DNA from: an uncultured Alphaproteobacteria bacterium
GTDB taxonomy: Bacteria; Pseudomonadota; Alphaproteobacteria; Micavibrionales; Micavibrionaceae
Direction of reading: 5' to 3'
DNA: 64,000 nt
Assembly: GCA_937923625.1 (NCBI GenBank)
Contig: CALDTV010000010.1
Span: 16,932-80,931, forward strand
In this document: positions 16,856 through 25,968 of the stretch, one piece after another
Layout: each line of letters starts with the position of its first letter
How positions within the stretch are numbered: the first letter of the stretch is position 1
The notes under the pieces: model-generated
Seen by the model: only the letters and a program-made list of their open reading frames with translations
What the model was told of the DNA's origin: nothing
The model's database searches: none
Position numbers and translations under genes: made by a program

Positions 16856-18064
16856 GTGGAAAAATTTAAATATAGAGCCATTAATGTATCAGGATCTTCC
16901 GTTCGGGGGGTGCTTACGGCGGCCAGTGAGAATGATTTATATAAGCAGCTGCAGGATGCTGGTCTTGACTTAATTAATTGCTCGCAAATGAAGAAAAAAA
17001 AAGGGGTGTTCGCTTTTGGTGGTAAAATCGAAATACGCGATTTAATCCAATTTTTTCTCCATCTTAAGCAAATGCAAGGCGCTGGAATCCCCTTGTTAGA
17101 CTCTTTAGCGGATATTCGTGATAGTTCTGATAATGACAAATTCCGCGATGTTATTTCCGAAATGTATCGGGAAGTTTCCGAAGGTAGTTCCTTTTCTGAA
17201 GCGATGGAGCGTCAGCCCAAAGCGTTTAACAATCTTCATGTTTCTATTATGGGGGCAGGAGAAGAAAACGGTGATATAAAATCATCCTGCGCGCAATTAA
17301 TTGTTTATTTAAAGTGGGTTGATGCCATGCAAACGCGGGTCCGTAAGGCGACGCGTTACCCTATGATTCTTATGGTTGCTGTGATCTTGACGGTTGTTGT
17401 CATGATGGCATTTGTTGTGCCGCAAATTGTTGGCTTTATTCGTAACATGGATATGGAATTACCAGCGGCTACGAGATCTCTGATTGCGGTGTCTGATTTC
17501 TTTGTGCAGTACTGGCTTTATGCCCTTTGTTTGCCTGCGTTATTAGCGGCTTTTGTAATTGTGATGAATAGGGTGTCAGAATCTTTTCGCTATAGGGTGC
17601 ATGCACTTATGTTAAAATTACCGATTATGGGTGAGCTTATTCGTAAAATTAATATTGCTCGATTTTCACAAACATTTGGCGCTCTTTTTTCGGGCGGGAT
17701 TGATATTTTAAAATCCCTTGATGCCGCTTCATTGACTGTTGGTAATATGGTTTTAAGAGACAGTCTGGTTCAGGTGAAAGAATATGTGAAAGAGGGGGAC
17801 CCTCTATCGCAAGCGCTTAATAAAACGGGGGAATTCCCTTCCATGGTGGTTCGCATGTTAAAAGTAGGGGAAGAATCAGGAAATTTAACGGTCGTTTTGG
17901 ATCAAGTGGCAGAATTTTATACGAGCGATGTTGACGAAGAGGTTGAAAAAGTTATCTCAATGATTGAACCTTCCCTTACGGCGATTCTTGGTGGTATGAT
18001 ATTATGGATTGCTGTCGGTGTGTTCGGGCCTATTTATTCTAGCTTCGAAAATATTGATTTCTAA
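16856..18064 (+). CDS. Type IV pilus/type II secretion inner-membrane platform protein (PilC/GspF family)
   Basis: 402 residues, the family length, in two repeated T2SF domains (about 65-190 and 270-395). Three membrane segments include MILMVAVILTVVVMMAFVV and the C-terminal LTAILGGMILWIAVGVFG. The domains carry the typical GIPLLDSLADI and GIDILKSLDA helices and the GEESGNL motif. It forms the rotor/platform on which the assembly ATPase acts. The GTG start at 16856 lies 26 bases after the ATPase gene and has a weak GAGA site upstream. Confidence 0.93.
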   Translation: MEKFKYRAINVSGSSVRGVLTAASENDLYKQLQDAGLDLINCSQMKKKKGVFAFGGKIEIRDLIQFFLHLKQMQGAGIPLLDSLADIRDSSDNDKFRDVISEMYREVSEGSSFSEAMERQPKAFNNLHVSIMGAGEENGDIKSSCAQLIVYLKWVDAMQTRVRKATRYPMILMVAVILTVVVMMAFVVPQIVGFIRNMDMELPAATRSLIAVSDFFVQYWLYALCLPALLAAFVIVMNRVSESFRYRVHALMLKLPIMGELIRKINIARFSQTFGALFSGGIDILKSLDAASLTVGNMVLRDSLVQVKEYVKEGDPLSQALNKTGEFPSMVVRMLKVGEESGNLTVVLDQVAEFYTSDVDEEVEKVISMIEPSLTAILGGMILWIAVGVFGPIYSSFENIDF

Positions 18065-18117
18065 TTATATAATATGTTTTAGAATATAAGAATAAGTGTT
18101 TAAACAAGGTTTTAAAA

Positions 18118-19767
18118 TTGTCTCTATTATCAAGCTCCAAAACCGTTCTCGTTTTAAAGGATGAAGGATTACAGATTTTTAGTGCGGCGCGCGCGGCGAC
18201 TAAATTTGTTGATCTCATCCCTTGGGAAACAGAAGACTTTGAAACAAGTGTATCAACGTTGCTTGTCAAAAAATGTAAGCGCAAACCTGTCTTGATTTTA
18301 AATGACATGGTTGAGCAGCATTATCGCAAAGAAAAAATGCCTAAAGTGGGTGCTTTGGATAAAATGGCTGTTTTAAAAAGACGTCTATCGCTGGCCTTCC
18401 CTAATTACAATATTCGTGCTGCTTTGAAATTAAAAGAAACGAAGGGCAACGCGGTTGGGGCGAGTTATCTTTTTGCTGCTATTCCTTCTGGTGATCAGGT
18501 TACTAAAACAATTAAAGCAGTCGATATGTCGGGTGTGTCAATTCAAGGTTTATACTTGTTGCCGGTTGAATCTTCCGAAATGGTGCGGGCGTTATCGGCA
18601 AAATTGTCGAAAAAAAGAACGCATAAAGCTGAGTGGGTGACGTTTGTTGGTCAACACCAAGGGGGTGGGCTTCGTCAAATTGTGATCCGTAATGGTGAGC
18701 TTGCTTTAACAAGAATGACACCGATTATTGATACGGATGTTGAGCCTGACTTGTGGGCCAAAGAAGTATCTGCTGAATTATTGTCAACAATGAGCTATCT
18801 AGCGCGACTTGGTTTTAAGGAAACTGATGGCTTAGAAGTTATTGTGATTGCAAATGATTCTGCACATGCTGTGCTAGAGCAAAGCGTCGATGTCGGGGCT
18901 GAATTAGAGATTATGACGGCTGCCGAGGCGGGCGCCGTTTTAGGGGTGAATTTAGGGGCGCAAAAGAACCTAAGATATGCCGATGCTTTACATGCGGCTT
19001 ATGTCGCAAAAAAGCCGAAATTAAAACTCCCTATGCAGTCTTCTGCGATTGAGGGAGTCACAAGACCGCGACAAATTGCAGCTCTTTTAATTGCGGGGCT
19101 TTTGGCTGGGTGTGCTTATTTTGGCTATGATGCTTTTGGTAAGTTTAATAAACAAATTGAAACATCAGATCGTCTAGAAATTGTAGAACAACAAGCTCAA
19201 TCAATTCGGTCAGATTACAGACGTGTTTTAAGTGAACGTAAGGCATTGGGGTATGATTTGCTTTTAGTCAATAACACAGTTGAAGTTTATAACGAAATCC
19301 AGGAAAGTAAATATGACGTAGATTTTGTTGTCGAGCAAGTTGGCTTAGCTCTAGGGCCCGATTTAAAATTAAATAAGATGGCTTTAAGTTCTCATGAAAT
19401 TAAAAAGGAAGCAGAGGCTGCAAATGCTTTTAGTTATCAGCCGCCCTCTACTGAAATAGACACGACAAAAGAGGATACAAGAAAAAATTCTGTTTTAAAT
19501 CTGGTGATCTCTTTTTCTTTTGCAAGCAGCATTGACGTCGCCGAAGGAGTTGCAAGAATGAATGCTCTTCGTGATAGGCTGCAGAATAGATTAAAGGAGT
19601 ATGATGTCAAAATTATCAAGCAAGTGGCAGATTTAAGTTACACAGGTAACTTTGTTGTAGAATCTCCATTAGAAAGTAATGCTGATGGTGACGCCGAAGA
19701 TAATGCAGCACAAGGAAGTGAAGAAGTTTACACTGCTGAAATTCAAATCAGGGGGCGTAAAAAATGA
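18118..19767 (+). CDS. PilM/PilN-like (GspL/MshI-like) pilus alignment protein
   Basis: 549 residues. The N-terminal ~300 residues have an actin-like pattern (SKTVLVLKDEGLQIF, later LPVESSEMVRAL) as in PilM or cytoplasmic GspL. A single membrane segment follows (AALLIAGLLAGCAYFGYDAFG, within about 319-341), then a periplasmic coiled coil and a ferredoxin-like PilN domain (about 350-545). This combines PilM and PilN in one chain, the architecture of GspL/MshI-type proteins. The start is a TTG at 18118 with AAGG about 8 bases upstream. The stop overlaps the next gene by 4 bases, indicating coupling. Assignment rests on topology and position. Confidence 0.75.
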   Translation: MSLLSSSKTVLVLKDEGLQIFSAARAATKFVDLIPWETEDFETSVSTLLVKKCKRKPVLILNDMVEQHYRKEKMPKVGALDKMAVLKRRLSLAFPNYNIRAALKLKETKGNAVGASYLFAAIPSGDQVTKTIKAVDMSGVSIQGLYLLPVESSEMVRALSAKLSKKRTHKAEWVTFVGQHQGGGLRQIVIRNGELALTRMTPIIDTDVEPDLWAKEVSAELLSTMSYLARLGFKETDGLEVIVIANDSAHAVLEQSVDVGAELEIMTAAEAGAVLGVNLGAQKNLRYADALHAAYVAKKPKLKLPMQSSAIEGVTRPRQIAALLIAGLLAGCAYFGYDAFGKFNKQIETSDRLEIVEQQAQSIRSDYRRVLSERKALGYDLLLVNNTVEVYNEIQESKYDVDFVVEQVGLALGPDLKLNKMALSSHEIKKEAEAANAFSYQPPSTEIDTTKEDTRKNSVLNLVISFSFASSIDVAEGVARMNALRDRLQNRLKEYDVKIIKQVADLSYTGNFVVESPLESNADGDAEDNAAQGSEEVYTAEIQIRGRKK

Positions 19768-20444
19768 TAAAAAGGATTGGTACGGCTAAGATTTTTATTT
19801 TGATTGTTCTTGCTGTCTTGTGCGCTTTTTTTGCTTTTTTAAGTTTATATTTCCTTGATTCAAAATTAATAAAGGACACACGTACTTTAAATGCTGTACA
19901 GGGCGAGGTAACGGATCTTTCAGAGAAAACTGAAAAGCTAAAGGAAAGCGCGGTTGAATTTGAGAAGCACATCAAAACTTTTTTAAAAATGGAAAAAGAT
20001 GGTTTTTTTAATCAACAAACCAAGGGGCAAGAAACAGGTGCAATTATTGATGCGGCCATCCAACAAGCAGATTTAATTGCTTATAAATATGAAATAAAGT
20101 CTGCTGAAACGATTAACGCTCCTCAGTTAAAAGAAGTGGGGCGTAAATTAATTAGCTCAGAAATACATTTTGATTTGAAGGCCTTGGACGATGTCGATAT
20201 TTATAAGTTTTTTAATTTATTGATTTCGACCTTACCTGGTGAAGTCTTGGTTCAAGAGGGTTTGGTTTCTAAAAAAGAACAGATTACGCCTGAACTTCTA
20301 CGTGAGATTGGTACGGGTAAAAAAATACCGATTATTGAGGCAAAAGGAATATTTTTATGGAGAACGATTGTCCCCGATGAAAACGCTTCTGCTGATGTGC
20401 GCGATGGTGAGTTTATTGGCGAAGATGGTTCGGGGGAGTTTTAG
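19764..20444 (+). CDS. PilO/GspM-like pilus alignment protein
   Basis: 226 residues: a short cytoplasmic start, one transmembrane helix (about 9-30), a periplasmic coiled coil (about 38-75), then a small alpha/beta domain. This topology and its place directly after a PilM/N-like gene match PilO, GspM or MshJ, which align the inner-membrane platform with the secretin. Sequence identity to named families is not evident by eye. ATG at 19764 overlaps the upstream stop (ATGA), which supports co-assembly with the PilM/N-like protein. Confidence 0.68.
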   Translation: MIKRIGTAKIFILIVLAVLCAFFAFLSLYFLDSKLIKDTRTLNAVQGEVTDLSEKTEKLKESAVEFEKHIKTFLKMEKDGFFNQQTKGQETGAIIDAAIQQADLIAYKYEIKSAETINAPQLKEVGRKLISSEIHFDLKALDDVDIYKFFNLLISTLPGEVLVQEGLVSKKEQITPELLREIGTGKKIPIIEAKGIFLWRTIVPDENASADVRDGEFIGEDGSGEF

Positions 20445-20447
20445 ACT

Positions 20448-20978
20448 ATGTTTAAAAATATTTTAGCCTCTTCTTTGTTGATTTGTTTAACCTCAGTCAG
20501 TTTTGTCTACGCCCAAGATATGAATGCTTCTCAGGAGATTGAACTTTTAAACCCATATAATGGGTCATCAGATGATCAACAGCAGCCACAGCGCCCACGT
20601 ATAAGTTTAGAGCAATTTCCTTCTTTGTTTTTAACGCCAAATGAGCAGAGTTTGTTAAGGGAAGCACGTGCTGGCTTTAACACTGCTGACCCCAATAAGA
20701 TTGATAACTCGATGGGGAGTGTATTGGGAGGTTCACGTGAATTGATTTTAGGGGGTGTGGCTTATCGTTCCCGTGCGGAATGGGCCATCTGGCTCAATGG
20801 GCAAAAAATTACGCCTAAAAATTTACCACCTGAAATTTTAGATATTAATGTTTATAAAGATTATATTCGACTTAAATGGGTTGATTCAGCCACAAATCAA
20901 ATTTTTCCAGTTAAACTAAGAGCCAATCAGAGATTTAATATGGACACGCGTATGTTTTTACCGGGTGCAGGAATGTAA
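20448..20978 (+). CDS. Exported PilP/MshK-like pilus protein
   Basis: 176 residues with a signal peptide (about 1-22, ending VYAQ). A Gln/Pro-rich stretch (about 42-52) is followed by a small beta domain containing ELILGGVAYRSRAEWAIWLNGQ, then DYIRLKWVD and FPVKLRANQRFN. Short exported beta proteins in this operon position (PilP, MshK, GspC) link inner-membrane parts to the secretin. The domain has the feel of a conserved family, with an invariant-looking RANQRF core, but I cannot name it. ATG at 20448 is 3 bases after the PilO-like stop. Confidence 0.68.
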   Translation: MFKNILASSLLICLTSVSFVYAQDMNASQEIELLNPYNGSSDDQQQPQRPRISLEQFPSLFLTPNEQSLLREARAGFNTADPNKIDNSMGSVLGGSRELILGGVAYRSRAEWAIWLNGQKITPKNLPPEILDINVYKDYIRLKWVDSATNQIFPVKLRANQRFNMDTRMFLPGAGM

Positions 20979-20982
20979 TATT

Positions 20983-21690
20983 ATGACACAGGCAGTGACA
21001 CAAAATGTTCTATCCGTCTCTTCGCTATCTGCGGGGTATGGACAGGTAAAAGTTGTTGATGATGTTAGCTTTGATATTAAACAAGGGGAGATTTATGGCC
21101 TTGTGGGTTTGAACGGTGCTGGTAAGACAACGCTGATCAAAACAATCCTTGGTCTGCGTCAGAGATTTTCTGGTGAGATAGAAACAGGCGGCGCTGATAA
21201 GGTGTCTTATTTGCCAGAAAGATTCGATCCGCCTTGGTTTTTAAATGGCTATGATTTTATTCATTTTTCTTTGAAAATTTATAATAAAAAAATATCTAAT
21301 CAAGAGATTGAAGAAGCGGCCGCAAGTATTTCTTTAAATGTAGATTTCTTGAAAAAATTTGTGAACACATATTCAAAAGGGATGCGGCAAAAGCTTGGTT
21401 TGTTGGCGACTGTCCTTTCGGGGTGTCCGTTATTAATTTTAGATGAACCCATGAGCGGGCTGGACCCTAAAGCGCGTCAGGAAGTAAAACGCATAATTAA
21501 GGATGTCAAAAATGATGGTAATTCAGTTTTTATGAGTTCACATATTTTGGCAGACGTGGCTGAGCTGTGTGATCGTGTGGCCGTTTTTCATCATAATAAG
21601 ATTATTTTTATTGGAACTCCCCAAGAAATGCTTGAAAAAGGGGCAGGTGACGACCTTGAAAAAGCATTTTTGTCTTTAATTTCGGTATAG
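20983..21690 (+). CDS. ABC transporter ATP-binding protein in pilus cluster
   Basis: About 235 residues and a complete nucleotide-binding domain: Walker A GLNGAGKTT (about 42-50), signature YSKGMRQKLG, Walker B LLILDEPMSGLDP and the switch region SSHILAD. The signature type (SKGM) is common in ABC-2/CcmA-like exporters. Its likely permease is the membrane protein at 27816-28577, about 6 kb downstream in the same cluster. In Myxococcus the pilGHI ABC genes lie in the pil cluster and are needed for pilus export; an equivalent role here is inferred. ATG at 20983 is preferred over an in-frame GTG at 20965 that overlaps the preceding gene. Confidence 0.9.
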   Translation: MTQAVTQNVLSVSSLSAGYGQVKVVDDVSFDIKQGEIYGLVGLNGAGKTTLIKTILGLRQRFSGEIETGGADKVSYLPERFDPPWFLNGYDFIHFSLKIYNKKISNQEIEEAAASISLNVDFLKKFVNTYSKGMRQKLGLLATVLSGCPLLILDEPMSGLDPKARQEVKRIIKDVKNDGNSVFMSSHILADVAELCDRVAVFHHNKIIFIGTPQEMLEKGAGDDLEKAFLSLISV

Positions 21691-21782
21691 TTTGGGCATT
21701 AGGATTTCATAATTTGTATTGATAGGCAATTCTGTTAATATAACGCAAATTGATTTGGAACGTTTAAGGTAGAACCTCAGAA

Positions 21783-22952
21783 ATGATGATGTCATTTAAA
21801 GCTAGGAAAAATAAATTATTTTTGAGTGCCTCTTTGGCGCTCATATTAGGTTTCGCTACGCCGGTTATGGCGCAAGTCGAACTTTCCCTAGATGATATTA
21901 CGCTTGATCTTGGGGATGCGCCGCCTCAACCTGTTCAAACACAAATGATGGAGGGGGGGATTCCTTCTTCACCGCCTGCTGATGTGACAGATATTTTGCC
22001 TGAGCAAGTTATGGACATCCAAGAGATTACTCTAGATGAAGCCTCAGAAGGTGGGTGGATGGAAAGTGACCTTTCTTCGGAGGATATCCCTTCTAGCGAA
22101 ATTATTGATCTGACATCTGTTGATTTGGTAGAAAGCGAAGAAATGCCAACGGTAAGTGTTGCGCCGCCAACAGAAGCTTTGGTGAGTCCAGCGTTTGATG
22201 CGCCCGATCCTGTGGCGGTTAAACCTCCTATTCCTGCTTACTCTGGGCAATATTTTGACTCTGATGCGATTGTTGCAAGACCTGCTTTTGGTGCGCGGTT
22301 AGAGCCACGTCAGGTTGATCCGCTTTATGAGCCAGGATCAAGTTTTGTCGTTGTACGAAAAAATGCGGGCGCGAATAGCCGACAAGCAAAAATTATTGCC
22401 GCGCAAAGAGCGATAAAATTAGGACGTTATTCATCAGCGTTGGAATTATATGAGCAACTATACAAGCAAACACCCAAGGATAAGCGCGTTCTAATGGGGC
22501 TTGCTGTGGCGCAACAAAATAGTGGCTTTACCGAATCCGCAATTGCGACGTACGAAGAATTGCTTCGCATTGATCCTAAGAACACAAATGCAACAGCCAA
22601 CATGTTGGGTTTGATTTCTCAAGAATATCCTGCTGTTGCTTATCGTAAGTTGTTAGATTTATGGCGCAAAGACTCTTCTAATCCTGCTATAGCGGCGCAA
22701 ATAGGTCTGACGACGGCAAAGGCAGGAAATGTTGAAGAAGCTATCCGATTTTTAGGAATTGCGGCAAGTATCGAGCCAAATAATGCGCTTCATCTTTACA
22801 ACATGGCGATTGTTTCTGATCAAACTGGTGCGCATAAAGACGCTGTTGATCTATACCAAAAGGCTATGGAATTAGATGCCGCCTATAGCGGTAGTCGTTC
22901 TATCCCGCGTGACCAAGTATATGACAGGCTTGCACAGCTTCGCCGTTTATAA
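21783..22952 (+). CDS. Exported TPR protein (MshN-like position)
   Basis: 389 residues. A signal peptide (cleavage near VMAQ) leads to an acidic, Pro-rich region (about 33-190). The C-terminal half (about 195-389) holds TPR repeats: LGRYSSALELYEQLYKQTPKD, then GFTESAIATYEELLRIDPKN, and a last repeat ending in AMELDAA. Periplasmic TPR proteins in pilus and MSHA clusters (MshN, PilF-like) help assemble the secretin or stabilise the complex. Three ATG codons lie in a row (21783, 21786, 21789 region), so the exact start is open. Confidence 0.78.
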   Translation: MMMSFKARKNKLFLSASLALILGFATPVMAQVELSLDDITLDLGDAPPQPVQTQMMEGGIPSSPPADVTDILPEQVMDIQEITLDEASEGGWMESDLSSEDIPSSEIIDLTSVDLVESEEMPTVSVAPPTEALVSPAFDAPDPVAVKPPIPAYSGQYFDSDAIVARPAFGARLEPRQVDPLYEPGSSFVVVRKNAGANSRQAKIIAAQRAIKLGRYSSALELYEQLYKQTPKDKRVLMGLAVAQQNSGFTESAIATYEELLRIDPKNTNATANMLGLISQEYPAVAYRKLLDLWRKDSSNPAIAAQIGLTTAKAGNVEEAIRFLGIAASIEPNNALHLYNMAIVSDQTGAHKDAVDLYQKAMELDAAYSGSRSIPRDQVYDRLAQLRRL

Positions 22953-22964
22953 ATTTTCAAAACT

Positions 22965-23459
22965 TTGATTTATAATTTTGATAGTGTGCCTATAGAATTC
23001 ATTGTTTTTCTAGCTATTTGTTTTGCCTTGCTCGGTGCTTGTCTGGGAAGTTTTGCTTCTGCCATTATTCCGCGTATTATTGATGGTAAATCTTGGGCTT
23101 TCAACACATCTCAAAAAGCGGCAAGGTCAGAATGTCCCAAATGCGGACACATATTAAATAGCCTCGATTTAATCCCAATCTTTTCTTATTTGCTTCAAAA
23201 AGGGTGCTGTCGTTATTGTCGCGAAACGATCTCTAAGCGTTATTTTTTGTTAGAGATATTCTCTGCATTTTTTGCCGTTATAATTTATTTTATTTTTAGC
23301 TTCAGTATATTTACGCTCGCTATTTTATCGGTCTACCCATTCTTATTGTCGCAAATACATGTTTATATGACAAAACGTTTCCTTTCGCGTCAGCTTGTTT
23401 TTATCATTCTATTATTGCTTATTATTTATGGAATTATAGCGATTGTTAAAATGATTTAA
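22965..23459 (+). CDS. Prepilin-peptidase-like protein with N-terminal domain only
   Basis: 164 residues. It contains the DiS_P_DiS/N-methylation region of PilD: LGACLGSFASAIIPRI, then SECPKCGHILNSLDLIPIFSYL and CRYCRETISKRYFLLE, with both CxxC zinc pairs. The Peptidase_A24 domain that should follow is absent. The remaining ~60 residues are hydrophobic and lack the two catalytic aspartates, so it should not cleave prepilins. It may be a methylase-like or structural remnant, with the full PilD elsewhere in the genome. Start is TTG at 22965 or GTG at 22986. Placed between the TPR gene and pilT. Confidence 0.8.
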   Translation: MIYNFDSVPIEFIVFLAICFALLGACLGSFASAIIPRIIDGKSWAFNTSQKAARSECPKCGHILNSLDLIPIFSYLLQKGCCRYCRETISKRYFLLEIFSAFFAVIIYFIFSFSIFTLAILSVYPFLLSQIHVYMTKRFLSRQLVFIILLLLIIYGIIAIVKMI

Positions 23460-23576
23460 GCTGTTTTGTTGACCTATAGTGAGGATAGGCAGACAATATT
23501 TTAGGGTTCTTTACTTTTTGTTGGTATTTTTAGCTTAATAATGAAATATCGGCTAATTCTGCTTAAATATTCTTTT

Positions 23577-23582
23577 AGGAGG
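23577..23582 (+). promoter_or_regulatory. Strong ribosome binding site deciding the pilT TTG start
   Basis: A perfect AGGAGG five bases before TTG at 23588. It fixes that unusual start codon for the PilT-like gene. Confidence 0.85.
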
Positions 23583-23587
23583 CTTTC

Positions 23588-24730
23588 TTGGATTTAACAC
23601 AATTGCTTGCATTTTCGATGAAAAATAATGCGTCAGATTTACATCTGAGCGCAAACAGTCCGCCAATTATCCGTGTGCGCGGCGATATGAAAAAAGTTAA
23701 GTCCGATAAGCTCTCTAGTGATGAAATTCGTACCATGTTGTACTCCGTCATGTCTGAAGAACAGCGCGCAACATACGAGCGTGAAATGGATTTAGATTTT
23801 GCAATTGCCTTTGGTGACACAGCGCGTTTTCGTGTGAACGCCTTTAATACACGCAATGGTGCCGCGGCAGTTTTTAGAACAATTCCACACGAAGTGCCGA
23901 CAATGGAAGAGCTGAACTTACCGCCTGCTATACGTAATTTTGCGGAGTTAGAAAAAGGTTTGGTTCTTGTGACGGGGGCAACAGGAAGCGGTAAATCGAC
24001 AACGCTCGCCGCGCTCATCAATCATATTAATGCAACAAAAAACAAGCATATTTTAACGATTGAAGACCCTGTTGAATTTTTCCACACCTCTAATAAATGT
24101 TTGGTAAACCATCGCGAGATTGAAAGAGATACGAACAGTTTTAGATCTGCCTTAAAGAGCGCTTTGCGGGAAGACCCAGATGTTATTTTGGTGGGGGAGA
24201 TGCGGGACTATGAGACAATCTCACTGGCAATGACAGCTGCAGAGACAGGGCATTTGGTTTTAGGCACGTTACACTCAAATACGGCCAATAAAACGATTGA
24301 TCGTATCATTGATGTTTTTCCTTCGGGGGATAAAGAGATGGTGCGGGCGATGCTTTCGAGTGCTTTGGAAGGCGTTGTCGCGCAAAAATTGTTAAAACGA
24401 GCAGATGGTCAAGGCCGTGTCGCGGCTTTTGAAATTTTAGTTGGTACAAACGCTGTGCGCAATTTGATTCGTGAAAACCAAATTTCACAAATTTATTCGA
24501 TGATGCAAACAGGATCGCGCTATGGGATGATTACTATGGAAGAGGCTATTAATAATTTAGTCGCAGATGGTTCCATTACGCCTGAGCTAGCGCGCGCCTC
24601 TCTTGCAAAAGCGGGAGATGAAGGGTTGGGTACAGTAAGCAAAACAGACGAGGAAGCGCCAAAAGCAAAAGAACCCGCTAAAGTAGCCGCAACAAAAGCA
24701 CAAGATGATGATGAGGGGTATTCTTTTTGA
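23588..24730 (+). CDS. pilT: Type IV pilus retraction ATPase PilT
   Basis: 380 residues. Starts with the PilT N-domain (MKNNASDLHLSANSPPIIRV). Walker A is GATGSGKSTT (about 129-138), the Asp box is HILTIEDPVEFFH, Walker B is DPDVILVGEMRD and the His box is TLHSNTANKTIDR. PilT hexamers depolymerise the pilus, giving twitching. The C-terminal 35 residues are a Lys/Ala/Asp linker outside the usual fold. TTG start with AGGAGG upstream. Its stop overlaps the pilU start by 4 bases (TTGA). The 128-base gap before it could hold a promoter, though none is obvious. Confidence 0.93.
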   Translation: MDLTQLLAFSMKNNASDLHLSANSPPIIRVRGDMKKVKSDKLSSDEIRTMLYSVMSEEQRATYEREMDLDFAIAFGDTARFRVNAFNTRNGAAAVFRTIPHEVPTMEELNLPPAIRNFAELEKGLVLVTGATGSGKSTTLAALINHINATKNKHILTIEDPVEFFHTSNKCLVNHREIERDTNSFRSALKSALREDPDVILVGEMRDYETISLAMTAAETGHLVLGTLHSNTANKTIDRIIDVFPSGDKEMVRAMLSSALEGVVAQKLLKRADGQGRVAAFEILVGTNAVRNLIRENQISQIYSMMQTGSRYGMITMEEAINNLVADGSITPELARASLAKAGDEGLGTVSKTDEEAPKAKEPAKVAATKAQDDDEGYSF

Positions 24731-25854
24731 GCCAGCCAATCGCCTTTAAATACCTAAACGCCATGAATGAGCGTAATGCAAGTGACCTATACTTGACGGT
24801 TGGGCACGCCCCCGTGATGCGCGTTGATGACCAGCTTCAGGATATTGATCCTGATCCAATGACGATTGATCAAGTTAATGAAGTCATTCATAGCATTTTG
24901 ACGGCCAAACAGCGCCGTGATTTTGAATTGAAATGGGAATTAAATACGTCACTTGATGTGGGTAAATATGGACGTTTTCGTGTGAATATTTTAAAGCAAC
25001 GCCAAAATCCTGCTTTGGTCATTCGCCGTATTATTTCAACTATTCCGCAGATTGGCGATTTAAGATTGCCCAAAATTGTTGAAAATTTATCTTTGGCGCG
25101 CCGCGGCCTTATTCTTTTGACAGGGATGACGGGGTCTGGAAAATCCACAACTCTTGCTTCTATGTTAAACCATCGTAATGAGAGAGTTGGTGGACATATT
25201 CTTACAATCGAAGATCCAATCGAATATTATCACGAACATAAAAAAAGTGTGGTGACACAGCGTGAAGTAGGGGTTGATACAGATTCATATTCAACAGCAT
25301 TGAAAAATTCTTTGCGTCAACGCCCAGATGTTATTCTAATTGGCGAGATACGTGATAAAGAAGTGATGGAGCAGGCTTTAACAATTGCTGAGACTGGACA
25401 TTTATGTCTGGCGACGCTTCATACGAATAACGCCTATCAAGCCATTGAGCGTATTGTAAATTTCTTTTCCGAAGACCAACAAAAGCAAGTGCGTATGAAT
25501 TTATCAATGAATTTAAAAGCAATTGTTTCTCAACGGCTGCTTCAATCTGAAAAAGGCGGGCTCGTTCCAGCACTAGAGATTATGCTAAATGAGGCCTTGA
25601 TACGTGATTTGATCGTTAAGGGGGATTATGGCAAAGTAACGGATGTTATGGAACAAAATAATCCAATGGGCATGTGTACTTTTGATCAATCACTTATTTC
25701 ACTTTATGTTGATGGGCATATAGATGAGGAAACGCTGATAAGTCAATCTGACAAGTCTAGTGATATGAAAGTAAAAGTTCAAGAAGTTCGTTTGGGCGCT
25801 GGGATGGATGGTTTGGATGCTATTGATACGTCAATTCTATCCGTTTCTGATTAA
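24727..25854 (+). CDS. pilU: PilT-dependent retraction ATPase PilU
   Basis: 375 residues with the same layout as PilT: an N-domain (MNERNASDLYLTVGHAPVMRV), Walker A GMTGSGKSTT (about 132-141), HILTIEDPIEYYH, Walker B RPDVILIGEIRD and TLHTNNAYQAIERI. The HEHKKSVVTQREVG stretch and the length are PilU-like. PilU assists PilT in retraction under load. The TTG start at 24727 shares bases with the pilT stop, so translation is coupled. The last 60 residues are extra-domain and acidic. Confidence 0.9.
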   Translation: MSQPIAFKYLNAMNERNASDLYLTVGHAPVMRVDDQLQDIDPDPMTIDQVNEVIHSILTAKQRRDFELKWELNTSLDVGKYGRFRVNILKQRQNPALVIRRIISTIPQIGDLRLPKIVENLSLARRGLILLTGMTGSGKSTTLASMLNHRNERVGGHILTIEDPIEYYHEHKKSVVTQREVGVDTDSYSTALKNSLRQRPDVILIGEIRDKEVMEQALTIAETGHLCLATLHTNNAYQAIERIVNFFSEDQQKQVRMNLSMNLKAIVSQRLLQSEKGGLVPALEIMLNEALIRDLIVKGDYGKVTDVMEQNNPMGMCTFDQSLISLYVDGHIDEETLISQSDKSSDMKVKVQEVRLGAGMDGLDAIDTSILSVSD

Positions 25855-25968
25855 AATTATAAATAACTCAACCAAGCTATGGTGTATCTTAGATAAATCC
25901 GTTAGATTCTTAAATAGAATCATATTCTAGTAATATATTTTTAAATTCACGCGTTGGGGGTTAACGCA

